Shown here piece after piece: positions 43,530 to 53,620 of a stretch of 61,664 nt of DNA. A program made the position numbers and the translations under genes. Location of the stretch: positions 1-61,664 of the forward strand of contig NZ_DASVSF010000075.1 in NCBI RefSeq assembly GCF_036388275.1. The letters are read 5' to 3'. This stretch comes from Longimicrobium sp. (GTDB taxonomy: Bacteria; Gemmatimonadota; Gemmatimonadetes; Longimicrobiales; Longimicrobiaceae). Within the stretch, counting starts at the first letter, position 1, and each line of letters starts with the position of its first letter. The notes under the pieces were generated by a model that was not told the origin of the DNA, searched no databases, and saw only the letters and a list, made by a program, of their open reading frames with translations.

Positions 43530-44204
43530 TCAGGGCGTGCAGGTACCGGCCTCCATGCAGATTCCCGTTCGGATGACCTCGTCCCGTACTCGAAGCCGGC
43601 CGATCTCGAAGGCCGCGATGTTGGCGAGCAGGGTGTGAAGGTTCTCCGTCGCGGCACCCGCGGGCGTGAACAGCCGCAGATCGGCGCGGATGTCGTCGCT
43701 GATCCCGCGGGCAACCTGGGCCGCATACGTCGCTGTCGGGTTCTTGCCGTGTCGGCAGCTTCCATCCGGCCGCCGGTTCCGCTCACCTCCCACGCAATCG
43801 TCCGGTGGAGCATACACAGACATGATATCCCAGGCGGTTTTCCTGCCGCGCTTGGTGTACGCGGTGCGCAGGTTGCGGGCTGCCGCGCGTGCGCCGTAAA
43901 CACCGCTGCGGAAGGCAGCGTGTCCATCATCATCCACACCCAGGCCGCCGTCCCAACCCGCCGTTCCGTTCGCCCCTACGCCCTTCAGGCACCAGTAGTT
44001 GTTCAGCTTCATACACCGGCTGCCCCGGGCCGCGAGCTCAGCCTCGGTGACGTGCACGTTCTTGAGTGCTTCCGCTCTCCAGTTCGATACCTCGTAAGTA
44101 GAGGTAGAGAATGTAGGTTCCTGCGGCCTGCTTGAACCTGCCACCGCCGCCGCGGCGGTTCCACAGACCACGGTACCCAAGACGGCACTGACTAGCGCGT
44201 TCAT
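43530..44204 (-). CDS. Secreted protein similar to phage structural protein P5-type domains
   Basis: A 224-residue protein with a signal peptide (MNALVSAVLGTVVCGTAAAAV). The body has the outline of small virion-associated muralytic-like proteins: LNNYWCLKGVG, FRSGVYGARAAARNLRTAY, KTAWDIMSVYAPPDDC and TATYAAQVARGISDD. Paired cysteines suggest it is folded outside the cytoplasm. A cell-wall role is possible but no catalytic residue can be named. Codon use is less biased than in the flanking chromosome, suggesting transfer. Confidence 0.65.
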   Translation of the reverse strand: MNALVSAVLGTVVCGTAAAAVAGSSRPQEPTFSTSTYEVSNWRAEALKNVHVTEAELAARGSRCMKLNNYWCLKGVGANGTAGWDGGLGVDDDGHAAFRSGVYGARAAARNLRTAYTKRGRKTAWDIMSVYAPPDDCVGGERNRRPDGSCRHGKNPTATYAAQVARGISDDIRADLRLFTPAGAATENLHTLLANIAAFEIGRLRVRDEVIRTGICMEAGTCTP

Positions 44205-44472
44205 GGAATCCTCCTTCGCTCCAGATCAGGGACGGTCATGGAATCGCAACGCTGCTAGGGCGGTCCTGCGGCATGGCCGGTCCCCGCGGGATGGTCGAAA
44301 CCAGCTGGCTGCGCGGCCGGCAGGCGGGCGTTCTTCTCCGGAACGAAGAAGCTCATCCCGCTTAACACCGCCCGAGAATACCTCTACGATAGATGGACCG
44401 GGCACTACGATTTCCGGGTGAAATGGCTTGGTTCTGCTCTCCGAGCAGGACTACCGTGATCCTAGGCTCAGG

Positions 44473-47032
44473 TCAGATGAAATATCTCGTAGCTTGCCCG
44501 CATTTCGCACAACTCCGGACCAACGCTCCCCCGGCCGTTGGTTTGCCAAGCGGAACGCGGTCCTGGGTAATCGGCCCGGCCTGAACACAATCCCAGCCGA
44601 GCGCCACGTTCCCGCTACGGTGCCCCCGGTCTGTTGCACACTGTGCAGTCTGGCAGTGCACGGCGATGCCTAAGGGATCGTACTCCGCTTTGCTCAGGAA
44701 ATCGAGGGGAGCGGTGTTCAGCCGGGTAAAACGCACGTTTGAACCGTTTCCCGGTGCGGGATGGGTGCTTCCCCACCCACTTGCCTCGTAAGCTGCGATG
44801 GCGTCCGGGCTCGGGTGACCGTACGGATGCTCACCTGCCTTCGAATCAGTCAGGCGGGTGCCATAAGAGTAGACGATGTGCTCACAATTCGGTGCGCCGG
44901 GACGCGGAATATGAGCTTGAGCGCCCTCCTGCAGCCACGTATGCGCTCCATGATGTGCTGCCGCTTGCCCAATCACGACCAAGCCCGGAGGAACCTCTGG
45001 ATGATGCTGCAGGCCGGCGTCACCCGGCAACAGGACGAACCTGTCATCCTCACAGACGGCCGGAGCATTGGACATGGAGGACACAGGTGCCGGCCGCGCG
45101 TCGCTCAACGGCCACCCGGGGCGAACCGGACTCTCGAACTCCCAGTATGCTCCGAGGTCAGCGCCCCACACCGGCAGCCACGTTGCGGGATCGCTCTTGG
45201 GATTGCGGAGAACCGGATCGAAGGCGTCGGCTTGTATGGGAGCTGTTCGTGGATCCCACAGCGAGCGCGGTGTGGGTGAGAGCGCGACCGTCCCGTCCGG
45301 CCCGAAATCCATAATCAGCCCCCCGTTCGCGACGAAGTCGGCTGGTGAAATGGCCCACCCCGCACCCCCCCAGGACGGCACATAGACGCTGCCATTCCGT
45401 CGGCGCGCCCCCGCGGCACCGACGTAGCGGGCTTTCACGTCGTTCACCAGAACTGCCTTCGCCCCGGTTTCCGGCGCAGAGGCTGGGTCCGGGAAAGCAT
45501 CGTTCGGCTCGACGACGATATCCGTCGGCTTGAACGGCTTGGAAATGCCCGGGCCGATGGGCTCTCCCCGCAATCCAGACGGTCGGACCAAAGGTCCACG
45601 ATGACATTGCTCCACAACTGCGAACGATGCCGGCGCGGCCCTCGCGGGCCACTCGGAAGGTGCGCGAGACGACCCTCTCGAATCCACACACCCGTCCCCG
45701 GCACGAACGTACGTCACCAGCCCATCGTCGTTAGGAGCTGAACCGGTCGCGCGAACGATGAAGCCAAAATCCGTATGAACAAGGCCCATACGGGCCTGCT
45801 CCCACAGGTATAGTTCCCCCCCCGTTGGCACTCTCGCGCAGGAGGTTGATGTATACTTCGCGCATGCTTGCGCTCCCGATGACCTGTTGAGGAGCGATCC
45901 AGCGGCGGCGGAATGCCTCCCGAACGTATCTGGCCATCGAAAGATGGTCGTAATCCCAATGGCTCAGAACTATCAGCGGGTCTGAGCATACGCAGGGATA
46001 CGGGGTTCCAGCCGGGTACGTGTTGCGGTTCCAGGCCAGGGGATATCCGAAATCCACGTAGGCAGCCACAGTGCCGGCGTCGTTCCATACGGAGATCGTG
46101 TTCGCCGAACCGACCGCATGCGCGCCCACGAAGCGCTGATACGTGGGCACAGGCGTCTGTCCCGGGCGCGGACGTGATGCTGCGGTGGCCGATGGGAGCG
46201 GCGCCGGTGCCGCTGGCTGAGCCATGCCGTGAACGCCACCTCTACCGACCCGGACGACCACCTCCGTTTCTACTTCCACCACCTTCGTAGAGTACTTCCG
46301 CCACTTGTGGATTTCTTCTACAGGACGCTGAATCGGGGACGTCACGGTCCCGACATGCACGTATGCAGGCGTTTCACCCGGAGGCGTATGTGGCGGAGCA
46401 CCGGGATCTTCCTCGTTCGTGGCCTCCACCTGCGGGAAATGGAGGGCGCTTAGAATCGGCCCAAGGCTTTCGCGTGGCCCGGCCCCGGGCCATCCAAAAC
46501 CCTCGATTCGGTGCAGTGTCGGAAGTGCATCGGTAGCGGGAGTAAGCCCGAGTTCCGAGAAAATCGCCTCGTCCTCTTCTGTCACGTTGCGCAGTGGCTT
46601 GAGGAGTTTTCCGGGTCCAAGCTTCACCTGGACCCAGGCCCCCTCGCCCAAGCCGCCGGTGGTATCGCTGACCATCACCTCGAGCAGGGCGACCCGCGCG
46701 AGGTCGCCTTGCACGTTCATGTAGGCGGTGAATTGCTTGTGCAGGCGGCGGATGGCGGAACGGCGGTCGGGAGGCAGCTTTGCATATGCCGTCGCGAAAT
46801 CCACCATGGCCAAATTCGGGGCAAGCCTTTCCAGTTCCCGCCGATCTGGATCGTCGACCAGCGATGCCCAGAAGCCGTCGAACCAACCAGCCTCCACCAG
46901 TTCCAGCTTTAGAAGACGCGGCCCTGGCACGTCCTCACTACTCTCGTCCTGGTACACGAATCCATACCATCTCCCCTCCCCGGACAGCGTCATGATCTGC
47001 TCCTCACTTGTCGGTTCATCGCCATCGATCAT
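44473..47032 (-). pseudogene. MBL-fold hydrolase gene split by a G8 homopolymer frameshift
   Basis: The first frame (47032 to 45731) starts at an ATG and carries a polar N-terminal domain of about 280 residues, then the MBL metal motif LSHWDYDHLSMARY. The MBL fold is completed only in the next frame (to 44473): FGFIVRATGS, RFVLLPGDAG and HHGAHTW. The frames meet at a run of eight G on the coding strand (45816-45823 as C). With seven G the frames join cleanly as NGGELYLWEQARMG, giving a protein of about 850 residues. It may be a slipped-strand contingency site, a decayed gene or a read error. Related to ComEC-type MBL hydrolases; the substrate is unknown. There is no signal peptide. Confidence 0.8.
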
Positions 47033-47324
47033 TATTGAACTCCGTCTCTAAATGAAGTGCTGTCGGCAGGGGGCCGTCAATAAGGGGGGCTAGGAGCAGG
47101 CTCGGTCGCTCGTGGCGCGGGTCGGCCACCGGGTGCCGCCACGGCTCTACTGCGCCGCCGCCGCCCCTTGCCGGTTGCAGCCCATATCTTCATCATGTGA
47201 CCGGGTCCGGACACTCGGCAGCCCGGCACAATTCCCGGGTCGCACCCCTTCGCAACTGAGCGTCCCCGGGCCGCGTACCGCCGCCCTGCGGAGCGCGGCC
47301 GAAACATCATCCAGGAGCAGACGG

Positions 47325-49505
47325 ATGAAAACGACCAAGGCACTCCTGGCGGGCGCGGCGGTGGCGGCGTGCGCGCTGCTCTGGGCCGCCTGCACGCACG
47401 GCGCGCAGCTCGCCTCCGCCGGCACGGCGATCGATCCCGACGACATCGCGGGGGTGGTGACGGGGGCGAGCGGCCCCGAGGCGGGGGTGTGGGTGATCGC
47501 CGAGACCACGGACCTTCCGACGAAGTTCGCCAAGATCGTGGTGACCGACGACCAGGGGCGCTACCTGCTCCCCGACCTTCCGCCGGCGAGCTACGACGTC
47601 TGGGTGCGCGGGTACAGGCTGGTCGACTCACCCAGGCAGCGGGCCGCGCCCGGGACGACGCTGAACCTGCGGGCGAGCCCCGCCCCCAATGCGCGCGCCG
47701 CGGCGGAGTACTACCCGGCCGGGTACTGGTTCTCGCTGATCCGCGTTCCGGCCGAGAGCGAGTTTCCCGGCACCGGCCCGGAGGGGAACGGGATCAACCC
47801 CGCGTTCAAGAGCCAGGCGGAGTACGTGCGGATGCTCAAGAACGGCGCCTGCATGGGGTGCCACCAGATGGGGAGCAAAGGCACGCGCGAGCTGCACCCG
47901 GCGCTCGGCACCTTCGACTCGTCCGCCATGGCGTGGGAGCACCGGCTGCGGGCAGGCCAGGCGGGCGGGGCGATGATGGGGACGGTGGGCTACATGGGCG
48001 CTCCGCGCACGCTGCGGATGTTCGCCGACTGGACCGACCGGATCGCGGCGGGCGAGGTTCCGCCCGCGCCGCCCCGCCCGCAGGGGATCGAGCGGAACGT
48101 CGTCATCACCCTGTGGGACTGGGCCGACCCCAAGGCGTACCTGCACGACCTGGTTTCCACCGACCGCCGCAATCCCACCGTCAACGCCGGCGGCCCGGTG
48201 TACGCCGTGCTCGAAGCGAGCGCCGACTACCTGCCGGTGCTCGACCCGAACACCCATACGGCCACGCGGGTGCCGGTGACGCTCCGAGACCCGAACACCC
48301 CGCGCGCGGCGCCGCCCCAGGTGGCGGGCCCCTCGCCGTACTGGGGGACCGAGGCGATCTGGACCAGCCGGGCGAACGTGCACAACCCCATGCTCGACGA
48401 GAAGGGGCGCGTCTGGATCACCTCTACGGTGCGTCCGCCCCCCAACCCGGACTTCTGCAAGGCGGGGTCGAGCCATCCGTCTGCCCGGCTCTTCCCGCTC
48501 AACGCCTCGAACCGCCACGTGGCTGTGTACGACCCGGCGACGCGGGAGATGAAGCACGTCTCCACCTGCTTCGGCACGCACCACCTGATGTTCGCCGAGG
48601 ACGCCGACCGCACCCTGTGGCTGAGCGGCGGCGGGCCGGTGATCGGGTGGGTGAACACCCGGCTGTGGGACCAGACGGGCGACGAGGAGCGGGCGCAGGG
48701 ATGGACCGCGCTGGTCCTGGACAGCAACGGAAACGGCCGCCGCGACGAGTACGTAGAGCCGAACGCGCCCGTGGATCCCACGAAGGACAAGCGCATCGGC
48801 ACCGGGCAGTACGGAGGCGGGGTGTACGCGCTGGCGCCGGCGCCGGACGGATCGGTGTGGGGAACCACGTTCGGCTTTCCCGGCGCGCTGATCCGGCTGA
48901 GCCCCGGCGCGAACCCGCCGCACACCGCGCTCACCGAGGTGTTCGAGGTGCCGTGGAACAACCCGGCCGTCGCCAACCAGGGCTTCTCGCCGCGCGGCGG
49001 CGACGTGGACCGCAACGGCGTGTACTGGGCCGCCCTGGCCAGCGGGCACATGGCCAGCTTCGACCGCCGCAAGTGCCGCGGCCCGCTGAACGGGCCCACC
49101 GCCACCGGTCAGCACTGCCCGGAGGGGTGGAGCTTCTACGCCGAGCCCCTCCCGCAGCTGGGCAACGTCACCAGCGCGGGGAGCGGCGAAGGGAGCTACT
49201 ACACCTGGGTAGACCAGTTCAACACGCTGGGGCTGGGCGAGAACGTGCCCATCAACACCGGCAACCAGTCCGAGGGGCTCCTCGTCCTCAAGGACGGCAA
49301 GTGGGTGGTCCTGCGCGTTCCCTACCCGATGGGGTTCTACACCAAGTGGATGGACGGCCGCATCGACGACCCGGCCGCCGGCTGGAAGGGGCGCGGCCTC
49401 TGGGCCGCCATCAGCACCCGCGCCCCCTTCCACATGGAGGGCGGAAAGGGGGCCACCAGCAAGGCGATCCGCTTCCAGCTCCGGCCGGACCCCCTGGCCC
49501 GCTAG
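47325..49505 (+). CDS. Lipoprotein with regulatory Ig domain, one heme-c motif and a propeller
   Basis: A 726-residue protein. ATG 47325 follows CAGGAGCAG. Signal peptide with lipobox LWAAC (Cys23). A carboxypeptidase-regulatory-like domain comes first (DIAGVVTGASGPEAGVWV, GRYLLPDLPPASY), then a single c-type heme motif CMGCH at residues 176-180, and a C-terminal propeller-like region with repeats of the form VWITSTV, VWGTTFG and VYWAALASG. Probably an outer-membrane or periplasmic electron-transfer or binding lipoprotein. It is alone, with a terminator after it. Confidence 0.82.
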   Translation: MKTTKALLAGAAVAACALLWAACTHGAQLASAGTAIDPDDIAGVVTGASGPEAGVWVIAETTDLPTKFAKIVVTDDQGRYLLPDLPPASYDVWVRGYRLVDSPRQRAAPGTTLNLRASPAPNARAAAEYYPAGYWFSLIRVPAESEFPGTGPEGNGINPAFKSQAEYVRMLKNGACMGCHQMGSKGTRELHPALGTFDSSAMAWEHRLRAGQAGGAMMGTVGYMGAPRTLRMFADWTDRIAAGEVPPAPPRPQGIERNVVITLWDWADPKAYLHDLVSTDRRNPTVNAGGPVYAVLEASADYLPVLDPNTHTATRVPVTLRDPNTPRAAPPQVAGPSPYWGTEAIWTSRANVHNPMLDEKGRVWITSTVRPPPNPDFCKAGSSHPSARLFPLNASNRHVAVYDPATREMKHVSTCFGTHHLMFAEDADRTLWLSGGGPVIGWVNTRLWDQTGDEERAQGWTALVLDSNGNGRRDEYVEPNAPVDPTKDKRIGTGQYGGGVYALAPAPDGSVWGTTFGFPGALIRLSPGANPPHTALTEVFEVPWNNPAVANQGFSPRGGDVDRNGVYWAALASGHMASFDRRKCRGPLNGPTATGQHCPEGWSFYAEPLPQLGNVTSAGSGEGSYYTWVDQFNTLGLGENVPINTGNQSEGLLVLKDGKWVVLRVPYPMGFYTKWMDGRIDDPAAGWKGRGLWAAISTRAPFHMEGGKGATSKAIRFQLRPDPLAR

Positions 49506-49543
49506 GCCGAAGGTCCGCGCCGATCGCGCCCCCGCTTCTCGTG

Positions 49544-49579
49544 ACCAGGGCCTCGCCGGCGCACCGGCGAGGCCCTGGT
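49544..49579. terminator. Perfect 16-bp bidirectional terminator
   Basis: ACCAGGGCCTCGCCGG (49544-49559) pairs exactly with 49564-49579 around a 4-base loop, between the convergent lipoprotein and P450 genes. It marks the left edge of the biosynthetic locus. Confidence 0.88.
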
Positions 49580-49596
49580 TCATGAAGCGCCCGGTT

Positions 49597-50814
49597 TCAG
49601 CTGCACAGGACCGGGTACGACCGGTAGCCCCCGAGGTTGGGGTTCGGATCCCACTCCGGCGGTGCGGACGGATTCGGAGCGAGCGTCTCGAAGGTCGCGA
49701 GCAGCGTCTCCAGCGCGATCTGGATCTCCGCGCGCGCGATGCTCGCCCCCGGACAGCGATGCGCGCCGTGGCCGAACGCCAGGTGCGGGTTCGGCTGCCG
49801 CTCGCCCTTCAGCTCATGCGGCTCGGGGAAGCGGGCGGGATCGCGGTTGGCGGCCTCCAGGAACAGGATGACCCGCTGCCCCGTGCGGATCAGGTGGCCG
49901 GGACCCCACTCCTCCGAAAGGTCCACGTCTTCGGTGGCGTGCCGCCCCAGGTAGCGGGTGGGCGTCACGATCCGCAGCATCTCCTCGGCCAGCCGCCGGC
50001 TCGTCCCCGGGTTCGCCGTCACCATCTCCCGCCAGGCGGCCCACTGCGGAAACAGCAGCGGCACGCCGTCGCCGAGCAGCTTCTGCGTGGTCATCCTGCC
50101 GGCGGCGAAGGTGCCCATGCAGTTGATGACGAGGTCGTCTTCGCTCTCGAAGGTATCCGCCTTCAGGAACGAGCTGACCAGGTCGTCGGACGGCGAGGTG
50201 CGGCGCACCGCCACCATCTTGCGGAAGAAGTCCGCGAACAGCGTGACGTCCTGGATCCGCACGTTCAGGTGGCCGCTGGTGAGGTCTGCCAGGACGGTGG
50301 ACCATTGCGCCAGCTCGGCCATCCGGACCGGGTCGTCGCTCGGGATGCCGAACACCTTGCAGATGGTCTGCAGCGCGTACGGAAGGGAAAAATCGGCCAC
50401 CAGGTCGAACTGGCCCCGCGCCGGCAGCGGCTCCAGCAATCCGGCCGCGAGCTCCCGGATCCAGGGGGACAGCTCCTGCATCTTGCGCGCGGCCTCCTGC
50501 AGGATCACCCGCTGGGCACTGTTCTGCTCGGGTCCGTCCGAAAAGATGATCTGCCTCTGGACCGCGACCTGGATGAACGGCCGCCGGCCCGGCGCGGCCT
50601 TCCCCCCGCCCGCGAAGCGCAGGTCGGAGGTGAACCGCCGGTCCTCGAGGATGGTCCGGACGGCCCGGTGGTCGGTGACCACCCAGCACTTGGCGACCGG
50701 GTCGAACGCGATCCCGTCGTGGGCTCTCGCCTGGTCGTAGAGCGCGTGGGGAGCCTGGTAGGCGCCCACCAGGGCGGCCATGCCCGGGTGAGCGGAATGA
50801 TCGGAGTTGGACAC
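49597..50814 (-). CDS. Cytochrome P450
   Basis: A 405-residue bacterial-type P450 from GTG 50814. The heme loop is FGHGAHRCPGASIAR (Cys near residue 352) and the ExxR pair is in EEMLR. The I-helix reads GTFAAGRMTTQKL, with the acid/alcohol pair replaced by Met-Thr, which hints at an altered oxygen-activation or substrate. It is the last gene of the Gfo-unknown-P450 unit. In an NRPS locus, such P450s hydroxylate or cross-link amino acids or the peptide. It needs partner ferredoxin from elsewhere. Confidence 0.93.
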   Translation of the reverse strand: MSNSDHSAHPGMAALVGAYQAPHALYDQARAHDGIAFDPVAKCWVVTDHRAVRTILEDRRFTSDLRFAGGGKAAPGRRPFIQVAVQRQIIFSDGPEQNSAQRVILQEAARKMQELSPWIRELAAGLLEPLPARGQFDLVADFSLPYALQTICKVFGIPSDDPVRMAELAQWSTVLADLTSGHLNVRIQDVTLFADFFRKMVAVRRTSPSDDLVSSFLKADTFESEDDLVINCMGTFAAGRMTTQKLLGDGVPLLFPQWAAWREMVTANPGTSRRLAEEMLRIVTPTRYLGRHATEDVDLSEEWGPGHLIRTGQRVILFLEAANRDPARFPEPHELKGERQPNPHLAFGHGAHRCPGASIARAEIQIALETLLATFETLAPNPSAPPEWDPNPNLGGYRSYPVLCS

Positions 50815-50952
50815 GGGTGCTCCGCGGTAGTGGATCGGGAAAATGGATCGGGTGAATCGAGCCTGGCAAGCGCCTCACGAAGGCGCGGAATCCAGGGGAG
50901 CCGCCGGGTCTCGCCGCCGAACGCGCGGGACCCTCTTCGGAATCCGCCCGGA

Positions 50953-52410
50953 TCAGCGCCTGGGTTCCAGCGGCCAGGTGCGCACCCCCGGGTACACGCC
51001 GCCGCCCACGTGCTGCTCCGCTTCTACGTACACCCCCCAGGGAAGCCTCTCGCCGTCGTCGACGGTGAGGCCGTAGTGAACGATGCGGTCCCGGGACTCT
51101 GCGCCCTGCGATCCCGGCGTACCCCCCACGTGCGAATGGCCATGGTACAGCGTGGCCGACCAGCTTCCCCCGATGTACGAGGCGTCGCGGCCCCGGTGGG
51201 CGGCGAGGTCGACGCCGCCGCCGAACGCCACCCCGCAGGAAAGGTCCACCCCCGCGCCCTTGCCCCAGATGGTGCCCGCCGGCAGGAACACGTAGCTGGG
51301 CCAGTCGAGCTGGTCGCCGTCCGGGCCGTACCCGTGGTCGATGAAGAACGGCCTCGCGTCCAGCCCCGCGTTGGCGGCCTGCCCCATTCCCAGCACCTGC
51401 CGGAAGAAGGCCGTGATCGTCCGGCGCGAACGCTGGTCGCTGGACGAGTTTTCCGGCGCCGCGATCAGCCACCGGAACAGTTCCTGGAGGGTCAGGCCGT
51501 CGACGAGCACCTGGTGGCGGTTGACCACGTAGTCGGCGAGCTCGCTGGCCCGGCTGGGAAGGCGCGCCGCGATGAACGCCTCGAACTCGGGGGAGGAGAG
51601 GACCCCGGACCGCACCGCGGCCAGTGCCGCACGGCCTTCCCCGGCGCGCGCGGCGATGGACCGCGCACGTTCGCTGGGCCGCACGCGGAGCACGGCATCC
51701 GCGAGCCGGGCCCCGAAGACGAAGGCCCGTTCCTGTGCCTTCACGCTGGCGGCACGCCCGAGGACGTCCAGGAAGGGGCGGTCCGGATAGGCCACGTGGG
51801 GGTCGATGGTGTCGTGCGTATCCATCACCTGCAGTGCGAGCGCACGCTCATGGCAGGGGCGGAACCGCGATACGATCTCTTCCACCCCCAGCAGGTGCGG
51901 CTCGACGTCCAGCGACGGAAGCTCGTCGAGACACTCGGCGATGCAGTCCAGGCACTGCCCGCGCACGTCGAGCGTGACCATGGAAGATTCGGAAACGATC
52001 GTGCCCACGGCTTCGCGGAGGGCGGCCTCGCCCAGCGGGGTGCCGGCGTTCTCGCGGCACACCCGTCCGAGCAGGTCGATCAGCCGGTGGCACGGCCGCT
52101 GCTTCTCGGTATTCAGCCACGAGGTCGGGTGGACGTCCGACCGCAGCACCCGGCCGAGATCCGCCAGGACGCCGGCTCCGTCCGGCCGCGAGCTCACCGC
52201 GTCGTACAGGCGGTCGAGAATCACCTCCCGCACGCCGGGAACGCCGGTCCGGGCGGCCAGCCAGTTCATCCCGAACCCGCTGATGCCGTACAGCAGGTCC
52301 AGCATCTCCGGACCGTGGAGGAACGGGTTCGCGCCGGTGCGCAGCGCGGCCGCAAGCGCTTCGAGGCGTTCCGTGATCGCCGCGGAATCCCGGGCCGGTG
52401 GTTCGTCCAT
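50953..52410 (-). CDS. Unknown 485-residue protein of the biosynthetic locus
   Basis: No family recognised. Residues 1-330 are mainly helical with a cysteine cluster (LDVRGQCLDCIAECLDE) and charged heptads. Residues 360-485 are Gly-rich and look like a beta sandwich or cupin-like fold: SYVFLPAGTIWGKGAGVDL, YHGHSHVGG with several histidines, then HYGLTVDDGERLPWGVY. The His residues could bind a metal. No signal peptide. It lies between a P450 (138 bases) and an oxidoreductase (115 bases), all leftward, so it should act in tailoring or precursor supply. A metal-dependent enzyme is one guess. Confidence 0.75.
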   Translation of the reverse strand: MDEPPARDSAAITERLEALAAALRTGANPFLHGPEMLDLLYGISGFGMNWLAARTGVPGVREVILDRLYDAVSSRPDGAGVLADLGRVLRSDVHPTSWLNTEKQRPCHRLIDLLGRVCRENAGTPLGEAALREAVGTIVSESSMVTLDVRGQCLDCIAECLDELPSLDVEPHLLGVEEIVSRFRPCHERALALQVMDTHDTIDPHVAYPDRPFLDVLGRAASVKAQERAFVFGARLADAVLRVRPSERARSIAARAGEGRAALAAVRSGVLSSPEFEAFIAARLPSRASELADYVVNRHQVLVDGLTLQELFRWLIAAPENSSSDQRSRRTITAFFRQVLGMGQAANAGLDARPFFIDHGYGPDGDQLDWPSYVFLPAGTIWGKGAGVDLSCGVAFGGGVDLAAHRGRDASYIGGSWSATLYHGHSHVGGTPGSQGAESRDRIVHYGLTVDDGERLPWGVYVEAEQHVGGGVYPGVRTWPLEPRR

Positions 52411-52525
52411 GGTGTCGTTCAGCCGCGGATGGCGATACGTCGACGGGGCTCACCGGCCGGATCATCCGGCCGTGAGCGTGGAATATGAACCGGCCGCGGC
52501 CGGGAGCACCAGTTCGCCACCGGCC

Positions 52526-53620
52526 CTACCTTCGAATGCGTGCGAACGCCTTCGCCTTGTCCATCACGTCGATCACCTTCCGGTTGAAGGTGAGGTCGCT
52601 CAGTTGCGGAGAATCGGTGGCGAACCGCGAGTACATGTCGAAGAGGCACCGCGCGAGCATGTCGTCGGGAAGCTTCTCGACCCGTGTCTGCTCGGTAGAC
52701 CCGTCGGTATTGCGGCCGGAGTACTCCATGATCACGCTGATGTGGTCGTCTCCCGTAACCGGCAGGAACGCTTCGATGTGTTCCGTGTTCGGAAAGCGCA
52801 GCTTCAGCACCCGCGTGCGCGTCAGCGCATCGAGCGAGGAGACGAGGACCGCGACGCACTCGTCCAGCTCCAGGACGACGACGCCGATTCCCATGTTCGG
52901 GACGACCTGGCACGGCTCGGTATCCATCTCCCGGTAGTGCATGTGCCGCACTTCGGCGCGAAGAAGCCTGTAGCTCGACGCGCCGGTAAGGTGAAGCGCG
53001 GTGGCGATCTGATGGGGCAGCTCCACGTCCATCACGGATTCCGGCTTCGAGCGCCCCGCCAGCGTAGGAGTGATCCGCGGCTTCGACATCTCGAATTCCA
53101 GGTAGTGCGGCGGCCGCCCCACTTCCTGGATCTTGTCCCTGCAGCGCGCGACGGAGCGGCTGTACAGGTACGGATTGACGACGCCGATGCTGGCGCCCGT
53201 GCGGTCGGCGATCCGCCGCATCTCGTCGACCTCGGCCGTGTTGGCGGCGCAAGGCTTCTCGACGATGATCCGCCGGAATCCGGCGTCGGTCGCGGCGCGC
53301 AGCGTGGACGCGTGATCGTCAGCCGGCGTGCAGATGTGCACGACCGCCTGGTTCGGATCGACGCCCGTCAGCTCGGCCAGCGAGGTCGCGAAGCGGATCG
53401 GCCGTGGGTCGTATCCGTATTCGTATTCCAGGCGATGCAGCGCGCGGCCGATTCCCCCTCCCACGGGGTCGACGAGACCGACGACAGCCCCGAAGGGTGA
53501 ATCCGCGCTCCTGTTACGGAGAATCTTCTCCAGGACGGGAATGTGCAGACCCAACCCTGCTCGTCCCAGGCCGACGATCACTGCACCCAGTCCCTGAGCA
53601 GGCACGGTCGCATTCGACAT
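52526..53620 (-). CDS. Gfo/Idh/MocA-family oxidoreductase
   Basis: A 364-residue NAD(P)-dependent dehydrogenase. The Rossmann motif is VIVGLGRAGLGLHIP at the N-terminus, followed by VVHICTPADDHASTL and the family motif VEKPCA with the conserved lysine. The ATG at 53620 was chosen; a GTG at 53695 would add 25 unlikely residues. Family members oxidise or reduce sugars, inositols or amino acids. In this locus it may act on a precursor. First gene of a leftward three-gene unit behind a clear promoter. Confidence 0.82.
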   Translation of the reverse strand: MSNATVPAQGLGAVIVGLGRAGLGLHIPVLEKILRNRSADSPFGAVVGLVDPVGGGIGRALHRLEYEYGYDPRPIRFATSLAELTGVDPNQAVVHICTPADDHASTLRAATDAGFRRIIVEKPCAANTAEVDEMRRIADRTGASIGVVNPYLYSRSVARCRDKIQEVGRPPHYLEFEMSKPRITPTLAGRSKPESVMDVELPHQIATALHLTGASSYRLLRAEVRHMHYREMDTEPCQVVPNMGIGVVVLELDECVAVLVSSLDALTRTRVLKLRFPNTEHIEAFLPVTGDDHISVIMEYSGRNTDGSTEQTRVEKLPDDMLARCLFDMYSRFATDSPQLSDLTFNRKVIDVMDKAKAFARIRR

